From contig CAZVME010000001.1 in the NCBI GenBank assembly GCA_964628835.1, forward strand, positions 65,127 to 129,126: DNA of 64,000 bases, in the 5' to 3' direction. Positions 16,426 to 23,624 of this stretch are shown here, in pieces (the first letter of the stretch is position 1; each line of letters opens with the position of its first letter). Source of the DNA: JAAGZL01 sp964628835. GTDB lineage: Bacteria; Pseudomonadota; Gammaproteobacteria; Chromatiales; Chromatiaceae. The position numbers were made by a program, and so were the translations under genes. The notes beneath the pieces were generated by a model that ran no database searches, was not told the origin of the DNA, and was given only the letters and a program-made list of their open reading frames with translations.

Positions 16426-17202
16426 CTAAGTAACATTTACCACACCTCTGCAACTTGGATAGTTAGAGCACCCCCAAAACTGCTGGCCTTTACGTGATCC
16501 TTTCCTGGCCTCCCGCATAACCATTGAACTGCCGCACTTTGGACACGATACAGCACTCTCTTTTTCTTTAACTATCTGTTGTACATGGCGCACATGCTCA
16601 CGATGAGTTTTTAATGTGCGTGGGAATTTACCTGTTTCAATCTTTCGAAGGGTAATTTTGACCTCTCCGGGGGATAATACTTTTGTCATTTTTGACTTGA
16701 TGTACATAATGTAATCAGCGCCGTAAGTCACATTTTCAGGCATTGGAGTTTTGAACGTGCTATCACCAATGAATACAACAACTGAGTGGATTTGCTGTTC
16801 TTCCAGGCCTAGTAACTGCTCAAGGGTTTTGACGTGTTTATAATTCTGATGAAGCGGATTCTGGAATTTTTGTGAATGCTTGTAGATCTTCTGCGTCCAC
16901 TGCTTCTGATGTGGACTACCAAATATCCATCCTTTCATATTTTTCGTTTCAACAACAAATACACCATACTCAGAGACGATTATATGATCAATCTGTGTTG
17001 TGCCGTCTTCAGTTGGCAGCATGACATTCTTGATAAGGTGATATTGATTTTTATCAAGCAGTAGCTTTACTGCCATATTGACAGCAAATTCCCCCATTGT
17101 GCCTTTGAACCAAGGAGACTTTATAAGCCCCACCAGTAGCGCCAGAGGCACAAGATACCAAAGTGTCCCTAGTGCCTGGATTATTATTGGTGAGAAGTCC
17201 AT
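16426..17202 (-). CDS. NERD-domain protein with C-terminal topoisomerase-type zinc ribbon
   Basis: 258 residues. An N-terminal transmembrane segment (about residues 14-26) is followed by a NERD domain with the PD-(D/E)XK-like core: D in TQIDHIIVSEYGVFVVETKN with E and K of the ETK triad. The C-terminus carries a four-cysteine zinc ribbon CPKCG...WGCSNYPSCRG as in topoisomerase I. NERD proteins are predicted nucleases and are frequent on plasmids and islands; biochemical roles are mostly unproven. Membrane anchoring next to secreted proteins is the usual context. It could act in DNA processing or defence. Confidence 0.85.
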   Translation of the reverse strand: MDFSPIIIQALGTLWYLVPLALLVGLIKSPWFKGTMGEFAVNMAVKLLLDKNQYHLIKNVMLPTEDGTTQIDHIIVSEYGVFVVETKNMKGWIFGSPHQKQWTQKIYKHSQKFQNPLHQNYKHVKTLEQLLGLEEQQIHSVVVFIGDSTFKTPMPENVTYGADYIMYIKSKMTKVLSPGEVKITLRKIETGKFPRTLKTHREHVRHVQQIVKEKESAVSCPKCGSSMVMREARKGSRKGQQFWGCSNYPSCRGVVNVT

Positions 17203-17226
17203 TCTTTATCTCTTATTAGATTCTAT

Positions 17227-17847
17227 TTAGGTTGCCTTCTTGCGCCTTGCAAGGCTTGCGAGCCCAATTAGGCCAGAACCAAAGAGCCATGCTGCTGCAG
17301 GGATGGGGACTGGGTGCGGTTTATACAACCAATGCCCAATATTGCTTGTGCGGTTTGTAGCGACATAGTGAACCTCATACCCAAGCACATCCTTCGAGTA
17401 CGGGTTCGCCCAGTCATATAGATATAAACCAGCTACATAAGGTGAAGATATCTGGTACCGGGTATACCCGGCTATGTACTCCAAACCTACATCTAACCTA
17501 GTTGGATTAAAGAGCGCGGTGAGCAAATCTCCTTTTCCTGGCACAAACGCTAGCTCTTGGTCATAATTTGGATAATCAATCGAATCACTCCTGCCGGTGA
17601 TAATATTCCACATGGACACTACTTCTTCTGGGCTTGCCCAAACATATCCAGTCAAATCAATGTTTCCACCTAGCATACATCCAACTACATCACACTGGCC
17701 GGTAGCTGTACCAAATATTGCATCTAAATCATTCCATGCGTAACCAGTGGTTGTTGTGAGTTGTAACCAATTCTTATCGTTGACAATTACTGCGTTAACT
17801 TGGGCGCTTACCAACATGAGAATTATGGTAATCAAACGCTTCATCAT
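17227..17847 (-). CDS. Secreted protein with VPLPA-CTERM sorting signal
   Basis: 206 residues. The signal peptide is MMKRLITIILMLVSAQVNA; the body has one C..C pair (QCDVVGC) and aromatic strands; the C-terminus is VPIPAAAWLFGSGLIGL followed by ASLARRKK. This is the tripartite PEP-CTERM-class signal (VPxPA motif, transmembrane helix, basic tail) recognised by exosortase, which is not in this window. The body resembles no family I can name. The start was chosen at MMKR because GGGGAAAGG lies just upstream; the longer frame would overlap csrA. The ribosome-binding region carries several GGA motifs, a possible CsrA target. Confidence 0.8.
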   Translation of the reverse strand: MMKRLITIILMLVSAQVNAVIVNDKNWLQLTTTTGYAWNDLDAIFGTATGQCDVVGCMLGGNIDLTGYVWASPEEVVSMWNIITGRSDSIDYPNYDQELAFVPGKGDLLTALFNPTRLDVGLEYIAGYTRYQISSPYVAGLYLYDWANPYSKDVLGYEVHYVATNRTSNIGHWLYKPHPVPIPAAAWLFGSGLIGLASLARRKKAT

Positions 17848-17888
17848 CCTTTCCCCTATCCATAGTTCCAGCGTTTTTGCAGTCAAAG

Positions 17889-18122
17889 CTACAAATTCAT
17901 CTCCGATGGTTGGCTGAGTACCTCTCGCCACATTGCGTTTACATCCTGCCTGGATGCCTCTGCATTGTTGCCCTGGTGATATAGCTCTTCCCTGAGAATA
18001 GTCACATCATCCGGCACCGTGATTCCGGTCTTCACATAATTGCCGTCGACATTTAAGACAGTGACTTCGGTATCGTCACCAATAAATAGGGACTCTCCGT
18101 CTCTCCTGGTAAGTACCAGCAT
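17889..18122 (-). CDS. csrA: CsrA/RsmA family RNA-binding regulator carried by the element
   Basis: 77 residues. The MLVLTRRDGESLFIGDD opening and VKTGITVPDDVTILREELY match CsrA beta strands 1 and 5; the RNA-contacting arginine of the REE motif is kept. Changes from chromosomal CsrA are clear (usual V-R-I-G-V/A-P replaced by V-K-T-G-I/V-P) and the tail is 15 residues longer. CsrA dimers bind GGA loops and block or activate translation. AAGGAG and AAGGAAG just upstream of its own ATG are GGA-containing, allowing autoregulation. Next gene downstream is the CTERM surface protein. Mobile CsrA paralogues are known from conjugative elements and phages; this one's targets are not known. Confidence 0.93.
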   Translation of the reverse strand: MLVLTRRDGESLFIGDDTEVTVLNVDGNYVKTGITVPDDVTILREELYHQGNNAEASRQDVNAMWREVLSQPSEMNL

Positions 18123-18264
18123 CTTCCTTACTCCTTGCTTTATTATTTGAAGTAGTAATGCTAACTCACTCTAATGCAAAATGATGCAGGAATTTTCCTA
18201 TAAAGACTAAACTACAATTGAACTCTACCCTGCTATCTGATTCAGAGTTCACAAATGAGCGTAC

Positions 18265-18552
18265 CTAACTAGTAAGTTGTGGTAGCTTGGGTATCTTGTT
18301 GCGGCGCCTACCCCTTTTTCTGCCAGCAGGCCGAACAATCATCCCAGTAGTGGGCTTTGGCGCTGCAGGATCTACTACATTGGCCTTCATCTGCGCAATA
18401 CGCCATTCATCAAGCAATTGTTTATCATACACCCAGCTTCTACCAGGCTTATACGCTGGGACCTTTCCCTCAGACGTTTTACGCTGCAGCGTTGATGGGA
18501 GAATACCCAGATATTCCGCTGCTTCTTTTACATTCATATCACCTTCGGGCAT
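18265..18552 (-). CDS. Helix-turn-helix (excisionase/MerR-type) DNA-binding protein
   Basis: 95 residues from MPEGDMNVKEAAEYLG, chosen because AGGTGG sits five bases upstream. MNVKEAAEYLGILPSTLQRK, then VPAYKPGRSWVYDKQLLDEW, is the winged HTH of the excisionase family (HTH_17). The C-terminal third is basic and proline-rich (RPAGRKRGRRRNK), likely non-specific DNA binding. Candidates are recombination directionality factor for the element integrase or a local regulator; distance from int (18 kb in the linear map, but only about 5.6 kb across the closed circle) leaves both open. Confidence 0.8.
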   Translation of the reverse strand: MPEGDMNVKEAAEYLGILPSTLQRKTSEGKVPAYKPGRSWVYDKQLLDEWRIAQMKANVVDPAAPKPTTGMIVRPAGRKRGRRRNKIPKLPQLTS

Positions 18553-18576
18553 ATATCCACCTATCATTAAGATAAT

Positions 18577-18597
18577 AAAAACCCCGCCGAAACGGGG
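18577..18597 (-). terminator. Leftward rho-independent terminator
   Basis: On the leftward strand CCCCG pairs with CGGGG around TTTCGG (18597-18582) followed by TTTTTATTAT. It separates the small-gene operon 18,625-19,404 from the HTH gene. Confidence 0.8.
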
Positions 18598-18624
18598 CTG
18601 TGTATTTTTATATTGAATGCCCAG

Positions 18625-18762
18625 CTAATCTACATAGATTATTGCTTGGCACCCTTTCCCCTGAATAATGCCCATGGCCTGTTTTGCTCTATCTCTTGAG
18701 TAAAACCAGGACGTCTTATGCTCACGGCCATCTTTCAGATAAAGAATACGGTACCTAGTCAT
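18625..18762 (-). CDS. Small hypothetical protein, 45 residues
   Basis: Reads MTRYRILYLKDGREHKTSWF and ends in AIIYVD. A strong GGAGGT ribosome-binding site lies six bases before the ATG, inside the end of the upstream gene, and the start overlaps that gene's stop by eight bases. Content resembles short phage proteins that fold as a beta-alpha unit (YRILYLKDGRE, then a helix with RDRAKQAMGI). No function can be given. Coupling and the ribosome-binding site make it likely real. Confidence 0.7.
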   Translation of the reverse strand: MTRYRILYLKDGREHKTSWFYSRDRAKQAMGIIQGKGCQAIIYVD

Positions 18763-18994
18763 GACACCACCTCCTATTAGCACTAGTCACAGTAACAACA
18801 GAACATCTGTCGATGATACGGCCTTTCTGGACAGAATAATTAGCCAGCTGCAGCGCCTCAGATTCATTATCTGCCTCGATTAGGTGATGAGTACGGTGAA
18901 CGGATAGGGTAACCACTTTGAACAGCCTGGCTGGCATGAGTGTAGACAGGAAGGCATTATCAGACTGATGTGGTGTTGCTTGAGAATATCTCAT
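18755..18994 (-). CDS. Small hypothetical protein, 79 residues
   Basis: No family recognised. The product has a beta-alpha layout (ARLFKVVTLSVHRTHHLIEA, then NESEALQLANYSV), similar in feel to short phage-element proteins that handle DNA ends, but this is only a resemblance. The start overlaps the stop of the preceding gene by four bases (ATGA) and the end overlaps the next small gene by eight, so three genes form one translationally coupled leftward operon. Confidence 0.7.
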   Translation of the reverse strand: MRYSQATPHQSDNAFLSTLMPARLFKVVTLSVHRTHHLIEADNESEALQLANYSVQKGRIIDRCSVVTVTSANRRWCHD

Positions 18995-19404
18995 GACTGC
19001 ACTCCCACCTTTCCATCAATACTGTCAACCTCATCACTGATGTTCCCAACAATATTCTGAGCTACAGCAAGAAGGTGATTGAGGGTCTTTGCCTCTGTCT
19101 CTATCTTGGATTCCTGCGGCTTGGCGTTTAATTCCTTCTCTAGCACCTCTCGCCTTCTTACCTCAGCAATGTGCAAATCAAGAAGCTCATCAAACAGATT
19201 CTTTACAGTACATGCCTCTTGCCAGCACCTATCCGCCAGTGCAAACATGGTTCCTTCAGCTAAACTATCCAGCCTTTCCCTCTTGTCCTTTGTAGCCTCT
19301 GAAAGCAGATCAGTTATCCCTTGTATGGTTGCAATAGACGGAAGATAATCATTCTCAATATCACAATAATTTCTGGGTTCTGTGGTAGGTCGTGCTTCTT
19401 GCAT
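18991..19404 (-). CDS. Hypothetical helical protein, 137 residues
   Basis: First gene of the three-gene leftward operon. It is helical and acidic, with a probable coiled coil through the centre (FDELLDLHIAEVRRREVLEK) and no transmembrane segment. No family recognised. The 5' region upstream carries inverted repeats (see 19,405-19,669). Confidence 0.65.
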   Translation of the reverse strand: MQEARPTTEPRNYCDIENDYLPSIATIQGITDLLSEATKDKRERLDSLAEGTMFALADRCWQEACTVKNLFDELLDLHIAEVRRREVLEKELNAKPQESKIETEAKTLNHLLAVAQNIVGNISDEVDSIDGKVGVQS

Positions 19405-19669
19405 GATGGTGTCCTCTGACTAAGTTTGAGAACCGCCACTATAAGGTACCAATCTTAAAAGGTGGCGGACTGTACAGAGTTGGTACTACCGGTCAGAGAT
19501 CGGCCTACCCGAAGGTAGCTCCATACAGCCCACCATAAATCGCAGGCACAAAAAAAGCTCTTCGAGTGAGAGCTTATGCTCTCTGACAAAACGGGGTACC
19601 AATCCCGGCCCCAGATTTTGCTGGGGCATTTACAAAATAAGCTAACTGTTATGGCACGTCAAGCTTTAA
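19405..19669. other. Structured intergenic region with a leftward terminator
   Basis: No gene. CCGCCAC near 19,433 and GTGGCGG near 19,463 form an inverted repeat upstream of the 137-residue gene. AGAGCTT/AAGCTCT (19569-19575 and 19555-19561) form a leftward hairpin followed by TTTTTTT, a good terminator for the gene at 19,670-20,008. GCCCCAG/CTGGGGC near 19,610-19,630 is a third stem. The density of stems suggests a structured leader or small RNA but no single model stands out. Confidence 0.5.
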
Positions 19670-20008
19670 TTATTTCTTGATACTTTTCTTATGCTCGAAA
19701 GCTCTAACACATTCTGGTAAGTCATAGAACAATGCTGCTCGGAAGCCAAATGGCCTGTTCACTATTGGTGCGCCATAATCTGAATAATAGCGTATGCAAT
19801 ATGCTTGATCCTTCCCTTTGTCTACACATTCCTTAACATATTTGCGCCTCAGTGGCACCAGCTTTGCCTCCCGCGCGCCCTCACAAATAGAATCAAGCTT
19901 TTCCTGATAAGCACGCATTTCTTTCTCTGCCAAAGGACCGGCAATGACACCATTCATTAAAAGCCATATAGGTATCATAAGCATTAAGGACACATATGAT
20001 TTTTTCAT
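19670..20008 (-). CDS. Secreted hypothetical protein, 112 residues
   Basis: Signal peptide MKKSYVSLMLMIPIWLLMNG with cleavage near VIAG, then a helical mature part with three cysteines (SICEGA, KECVDKG, AYCIRYY) and a fourth near the end (PECVRAF), which could make two disulphides. No family is recognised. It follows the 209-residue membrane protein gene by 43 bases and may be co-transcribed. Confidence 0.6.
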   Translation of the reverse strand: MKKSYVSLMLMIPIWLLMNGVIAGPLAEKEMRAYQEKLDSICEGAREAKLVPLRRKYVKECVDKGKDQAYCIRYYSDYGAPIVNRPFGFRAALFYDLPECVRAFEHKKSIKK

Positions 20009-20051
20009 CTACTTTACCTGTAGGTAGGAGGCTGGATTTCCTGGCTAGACG

Positions 20052-20681
20052 CTAAGACTTACTCATAAGTAGTTTCTTGCATTCTTTTTCTTCCGCTGTC
20101 TTGAACAACAGTATTCTTAACGAATGAAATGTTGGGTAGTTACTAAGCACTTGTAAAGTAAGTATTCTTTCTGCACACTTTGCGTGTATAACTGCAGCTT
20201 CGAAGCCCTTATGTATTACCCTTGCATCTGCCTTTAATATTTCCGGTTTCCTTTTGGTTTCGTCAGATGAATCAAATTCAGCAATATCATCAGTAAGCAT
20301 GTCCAGCTTTGCCTCCACATCTGTGAAGATCACCTGAAATAGTTCTAAATGTGCCGCAAGATGCACATTGACTGGCATAAGCCTAATACGAGAAGCCTCG
20401 AAAAGCGGAGATAACTTTATGCGACGCCTTACAAGTTTATCGCTCAACCAATAGGGTATATTTTCCTTTTCAATATTTTGCTCTACAGCCAATTGCCCCA
20501 AAGCCCGACTGGCCGTTCTAACCGTCACTAGGTTACCAACCACAAGCATTGCAGCAGCTAAATCCTCTTGACGACGTGCTTTATAGGCAACAAGTAAAGC
20601 TACCCATAGAGCAAAAACTCCACCAATCACAGCCCCAGCCAAAGTTTGCCATTTTTCGAGAAAGCAAAACAGTTCTTCCAT
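20052..20681 (-). CDS. Membrane-anchored hypothetical protein, 209 residues
   Basis: One N-terminal transmembrane helix (about residues 10-32, WQTLAGAVIGGVFALWVALL) followed by a long cytoplasmic helical domain. Composition is basic at both ends. No family is recognised. Single-helix proteins with helical soluble domains are common cargo on mobile elements, sometimes as effectors of defence, but nothing here shows that. Confidence 0.6.
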   Translation of the reverse strand: MEELFCFLEKWQTLAGAVIGGVFALWVALLVAYKARRQEDLAAAMLVVGNLVTVRTASRALGQLAVEQNIEKENIPYWLSDKLVRRRIKLSPLFEASRIRLMPVNVHLAAHLELFQVIFTDVEAKLDMLTDDIAEFDSSDETKRKPEILKADARVIHKGFEAAVIHAKCAERILTLQVLSNYPTFHSLRILLFKTAEEKECKKLLMSKS

Positions 20682-20856
20682 ACTGTCTATTGTACCTAAC
20701 AGTTAAGTATTTACCTGCCGCGCACCGCTCAGTAGATAAATGTCCGTTGGACTATGCTGCCCAGAACAATCATATACATTTAGATACTACAACATCGTTA
20801 CCTTTCAACTGATAATACAGCTTGCGCCCGTATATTAAGCGAGCGCAAGATACAGT

Positions 20857-20997
20857 TTAATGGCAGTGAACAACTCCAGTACTGTTATCCATATGACAGC
20901 ACTGTCCCGGAGGAGAACTTTTGCGACAACCACCACCATGAGCTAACGCTATACTGCTAGCAAATACTAGTGTCAACGCAACGATCAATTTCTTCAT
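20857..20997 (-). CDS. Secreted YHYH-like histidine/cysteine micro-protein
   Basis: 46 residues: signal peptide MKKLIVALTLVFASSIALA, then a 27-residue mature peptide HGGGCRKSS, PPGQCCH, ending TGVVHCH. The mature part matches the short YHYH-type motif in which a C-H pair is followed by TG-x-x-HCH, probably metal binding or disulphide-bonded. It was found by reading the leftward strand after the 21,054 attC-like site; the stop codon lies at 20,857. Function unknown. Confidence 0.7.
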   Translation of the reverse strand: MKKLIVALTLVFASSIALAHGGGCRKSSPPGQCCHMDNSTGVVHCH

Positions 20998-21053
20998 GAT
21001 AATTTTTCCACGCCCTGTGAAGTAACGTCTGCTACGTGCCGGACGTATTGGTC

Positions 21054-21148
21054 ACCTAACATTAGAGTTTTGGACAGTCGGCAACAACCTGGCACCCCAA
21101 CCACGAAGGGGCGACAAGAATGACTTAGTCAGATAATCATTGTTAGCA
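21054..21148 (-). repeat. attC-like recombination site following the 72-residue ORF
   Basis: Leftward: TGCTAAC at 21,148-21,142 (containing the stop codon of the 72-residue gene) and GTTAGGT at 21,060-21,054 are complementary over five bases (CTAAC/GTTAG) as outer boxes. Inside, GAC-AGTC pairs with GACTGTC and CGCCCC pairs with GGGGTG. Size (95 bp), imperfect stem with bulges and stop codon inside the first box are typical of integron attC sites. Confidence 0.5.
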
Positions 21149-21361
21149 ATGTGTTATTTCTACTATATATTGCTCTTCTAGCTCTTTTGCTGCCCAAGTC
21201 ATAATTGTTATTGCATCTACTCCACCAGTTACAGAATATCCAGATGGCTTTTCTGAGGAAGGTGGGATTGCCTCCACAGACATTCCTTCTTTATACATTT
21301 CATGTTCTTGCATTTTCTCATGCAAAAGTTTTGTGTATTGTTGTTCGTTAACTTTGATCAT
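21143..21361 (-). CDS. Hypothetical cassette-like ORF, 72 residues
   Basis: Product starts MIKVNEQQYTKLLHEKMQEH and ends IVEITHC. No family recognised. It is placed exactly between two attC-like sites, with its stop codon inside the downstream one, as integron cassette genes usually are. Helical N-terminus, then beta strands. Confidence 0.6.
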   Translation of the reverse strand: MIKVNEQQYTKLLHEKMQEHEMYKEGMSVEAIPPSSEKPSGYSVTGGVDAITIMTWAAKELEEQYIVEITHC

Positions 21362-21379
21362 ATAAATCGTCCTAAATGC

Positions 21380-21445
21380 ACGTAACGTTGCCTTCAGCGG
21401 AGCAGGCGCGTTAGCGACTGCATCAGCTGTAAAGCTTTGTTACGC
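21380..21445 (-). repeat. attC-like recombination site following the PD-(D/E)XK gene
   Basis: Leftward, the outer boxes GCGTAAC (21,445-21,439) and GTTACGT (21,386-21,380) are complementary except for the last base. Next, GCTTT-a-CAGC pairs with GCTG-AAGGC, leaving one unpaired A, and GCAG pairs with CTGC inside. Total 66 bp. Outer R boxes, an inner stem with extrahelical base and a central loop are the attC plan. It begins 6 bases after the stop of the gene at 21,451. Confidence 0.55.
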
Positions 21446-21450
21446 ATTCA

Positions 21451-22461
21451 TTACGCCAAATGAACATTAAATTCGCCGGTCATGCTGACTTGTAAGCCAA
21501 TTTCTTGATAAGCCAGAAGACCCTCAAACTCCCCTTGGAATGTATTACTTTCTAGGTAACCAACGGCTCTTGTTTGAGTATTAACGTTCATATTTATAGG
21601 AAATGGAGATTCTCTCCAAGTAGTTAGATCAAGAACCATTTCTCCCTGCGGCAATATATGGTCGGTTACCGAGGCAAATATGGTCGGCCGCTCAGGGTCG
21701 CAAGACACTGATTCACTTTCGCTAGTTAACCGCAAGGAATGTAAGCCCAGTTTTTCATTCAATCTCTGTAGTGACTGAAATGGAACCATAGTTTCTATAT
21801 ATACTTCCAACTTGCCATCTTCACCCCTCTCCACAGACCCACCAGTAATTGTCATAACCAGCCCAATGAGATGTGGTAATTTCATTGAGTTGTCATTATA
21901 TACAATCGACCCAGTCGTTATTCGAACTATTGACCGTAAGCCTGGGCCTATTGGTATACCCGAATCCACCTCTTGATTAGAATAATCCCTAAGTAACGAA
22001 TCTGGGGATAAGATGTTTTCAATGGTGATAAGCGAGCTTTCTAATTCATCATAACCACACTGAAATACTGGCGCTTCTTCCGGGCCGCGGTTTGTTTGAT
22101 ATATTTTGAACTCTTGGCCATTAGTTAAGCAAAAGTATATCGCTCGAATTTCAGGGTGATTGGCATATGTCCAAGATTGCTCTTGTGCATCTTGGTTCAG
22201 AGACGCATCTGGAGACTTGGCTTCGATTACCCATCTAACTTGCCTATAGGCTTCACAAATATAATCCGCTCGTCCTCGCAAGATTGGATCAGTGTTTTTC
22301 TTTCTTCCTAAAAAGGACTTTGGATATGAAAGAGATTGCTCCCTAATTACGTTATGCTCCGTGCCAGACCGGTACCCAAGATATCGCAAGAGAGGAGCAA
22401 TTATTTCTTCTCGAATGTCCGTTTCATTCAACTGTTGGAAATCGTAATTAGGAAAATCCAT
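21451..22461 (-). CDS. PD-(D/E)XK nuclease-like protein (type I restriction HsdR N-terminal domain)
   Basis: 336 residues. The N-terminal half is an HsdR_N-type domain: NETDIREEIIAPLLRYLGY, then GRADYI with the metal aspartate (D66) and WVIEAKSP with the E-x-K pair (E80, K82), followed by YANHPEIRAIYFCLTNG, the usual substrate-helix segment. Helicase motifs of a full HsdR are absent. The C-terminal half (residues 150-336) is beta-rich and unrecognised. Stand-alone proteins of this kind are often defence effectors or orphan restriction subunits. The gene is followed immediately by an attC-like site, so it may be a captured cassette. Confidence 0.78.
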   Translation of the reverse strand: MDFPNYDFQQLNETDIREEIIAPLLRYLGYRSGTEHNVIREQSLSYPKSFLGRKKNTDPILRGRADYICEAYRQVRWVIEAKSPDASLNQDAQEQSWTYANHPEIRAIYFCLTNGQEFKIYQTNRGPEEAPVFQCGYDELESSLITIENILSPDSLLRDYSNQEVDSGIPIGPGLRSIVRITTGSIVYNDNSMKLPHLIGLVMTITGGSVERGEDGKLEVYIETMVPFQSLQRLNEKLGLHSLRLTSESESVSCDPERPTIFASVTDHILPQGEMVLDLTTWRESPFPINMNVNTQTRAVGYLESNTFQGEFEGLLAYQEIGLQVSMTGEFNVHLA

Positions 22462-22500
22462 GTTAGTTCCTTAAGTCGTATTGCACGCACCAATATTGAC

Positions 22501-22593
22501 TTACGTTGTATTATTTTCTTGCGGAATACATTTTGAGCAGAGGCGAACTCTCTTATCTGCATCCTGCTTCTTATTAGGTGTATTCCATGTCAC
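22501..22593 (-). other. Possible zinc-ribbon micro-ORF or remnant
   Basis: In the gap between the gene at 22,632 and the nuclease-like gene, one leftward frame is open for more than 45 codons and reads VTWNTPNKKQDADKRVRLCS then KCIPQENNTT, with a CSKC pair. The only starts are GTG (22,593) or an upstream TTG, without a good ribosome-binding site. It looks like coding sequence, but may be a truncated 3' end. Confidence 0.3.
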
Positions 22594-22631
22594 GTCCAAG
22601 GTTATCAAAGAATTGGTCCAGACGGAACCGT

Positions 22632-22970
22632 TTAGACCTTTCCTTCCAGCTTCAATCTTGCCCTTTCCGAAGGCGGCCCAACAGTTGATGGCAGATTCGC
22701 AATCATTTCTCTGCCCGCCTCAAGAGCTTCCGCCCAGCCAATTAGATCCTCAAACTCTCGATAGCCTCCATTATCAATCGTTTCAGAGAAGTCAGGCCCC
22801 ATGATCCACATATACCCAACTTCACCCATGGTGAGTCCTCTTTCCTGAAGGATTCGATCTATGGCCTCCTCTTTGGTTTCACTCTTCTTGGCAGCTTCCC
22901 AGATATAATGCTTACCCGATTGCCCACCTGATTCTTTCTCTAATTTCGCCACTCGTGTTTTGATAGTCAT
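22632..22970 (-). CDS. Small protein of the element's TIKTR-LEK family (third paralogue)
   Basis: 112 residues from MTIKTRVAKLEKESGG; a frame extension of 12 codons was rejected because the two neighbours share exactly this opening. The rest (KSETKEEAIDRILQERGLT, then WIMGPD) is helical and acidic. It is one of three consecutive genes starting M-x-I-(K/R)-(T/S)-R-L/V...LEK, implying tandem duplication of an N-terminal coiled-coil module with different C-termini. Function unknown; similar short proteins occur near packaging genes of phages. Confidence 0.7.
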   Translation of the reverse strand: MTIKTRVAKLEKESGGQSGKHYIWEAAKKSETKEEAIDRILQERGLTMGEVGYMWIMGPDFSETIDNGGYREFEDLIGWAEALEAGREMIANLPSTVGPPSERARLKLEGKV

Positions 22971-23066
22971 AACTGTATTACCTACTAATTTTGGAAGCGA
23001 TTCCAACCACTCTAAAAGTTTTTGAGATCTATCTTCTTGCCCGGGGACCGAACTCCATCTATAAGT

Positions 23067-23261
23067 TCAATCTGCCTTTACCCCAACAACTAAGATAGAG
23101 CGAGTTCCTGGCTCCAAGCCAAGGCGCTTGGCAGCCTCTTCAGAAGATTCTTCTGGCTGGCATACAACCAGTCTCTTTGAATATAACTTCTGAGGAAGAT
23201 TCATTAGATATTCCGGTTCTGCTGATTTCTCCAGTCTCACCAAGCGTGTCTTGATAGTCAT
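23067..23261 (-). CDS. Small protein of the element's TIKTR-LEK family (second paralogue)
   Basis: 64 residues, MTIKTRLVRLEKSAEPEYLM then a short alpha/beta tail ending ILVVGVKAD. Its first four bases overlap the stop of the upstream paralogue (ATGA), so they are translationally coupled. Function unknown. Confidence 0.7.
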   Translation of the reverse strand: MTIKTRLVRLEKSAEPEYLMNLPQKLYSKRLVVCQPEESSEEAAKRLGLEPGTRSILVVGVKAD

Positions 23262-23494
23262 GATGGCAGCCTCCCAAGTCTGGAAAAATCCTTCACTATT
23301 ACATTTGGGTCTTGTTCTCTTTTGATATGCCGCTTTGCCCTTTCCTGATCTCCTCCGTAATACCTGGTCAATACATCAAACTTGGTATCTCCTGGTCTGA
23401 TATCAACATTACAGAAATCATGAATAACGACGGTGATGTCATCATCTTTATGGCCCTTCTCCAAATGATTCAGCCTGCTTCTAATATTTGCCAT
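23258..23494 (-). CDS. Small protein of the element's TIKTR-LEK family (first paralogue)
   Basis: 78 residues, MANIRSRLNHLEKGHKDDDI followed by a strand-rich middle (VVIHDFCNVDIRPGD) and a basic end. It starts four bases after the 41-residue gene and overlaps the next paralogue by four bases. Function unknown. Confidence 0.7.
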   Translation of the reverse strand: MANIRSRLNHLEKGHKDDDITVVIHDFCNVDIRPGDTKFDVLTRYYGGDQERAKRHIKREQDPNVIVKDFSRLGRLPS

Positions 23495-23498
23495 TTAC

Positions 23499-23624
23499 TT
23501 ACTCCAGTTCTTCTAGCCATTCTTCGTGAGACCTAGCACCTTGAAGGCCAAGATATTCCCCCTGGTAGCCGTTTAACCGCACATCAAACTCCAGATCATC
23601 TGATCCTTCATAGTGGATAGCCAT
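23499..23624 (-). CDS. Hypothetical 41-residue protein
   Basis: Reads MAIHYEGSDDLEFDVRLNGY then QGEYLGLQGARSHEEWLEELE. Its ATG shares the A of the preceding gene's TAA (TAATG), a classic coupling arrangement, and it ends four bases before the next gene. Strongly acidic. No family recognised. Confidence 0.6.
   Translation of the reverse strand: MAIHYEGSDDLEFDVRLNGYQGEYLGLQGARSHEEWLEELE

Noticed and set aside
21451..22461. Complete type I restriction system
   Set aside because: Only an HsdR N-terminal-like nuclease domain exists; no helicase domain, HsdM or HsdS gene is nearby.
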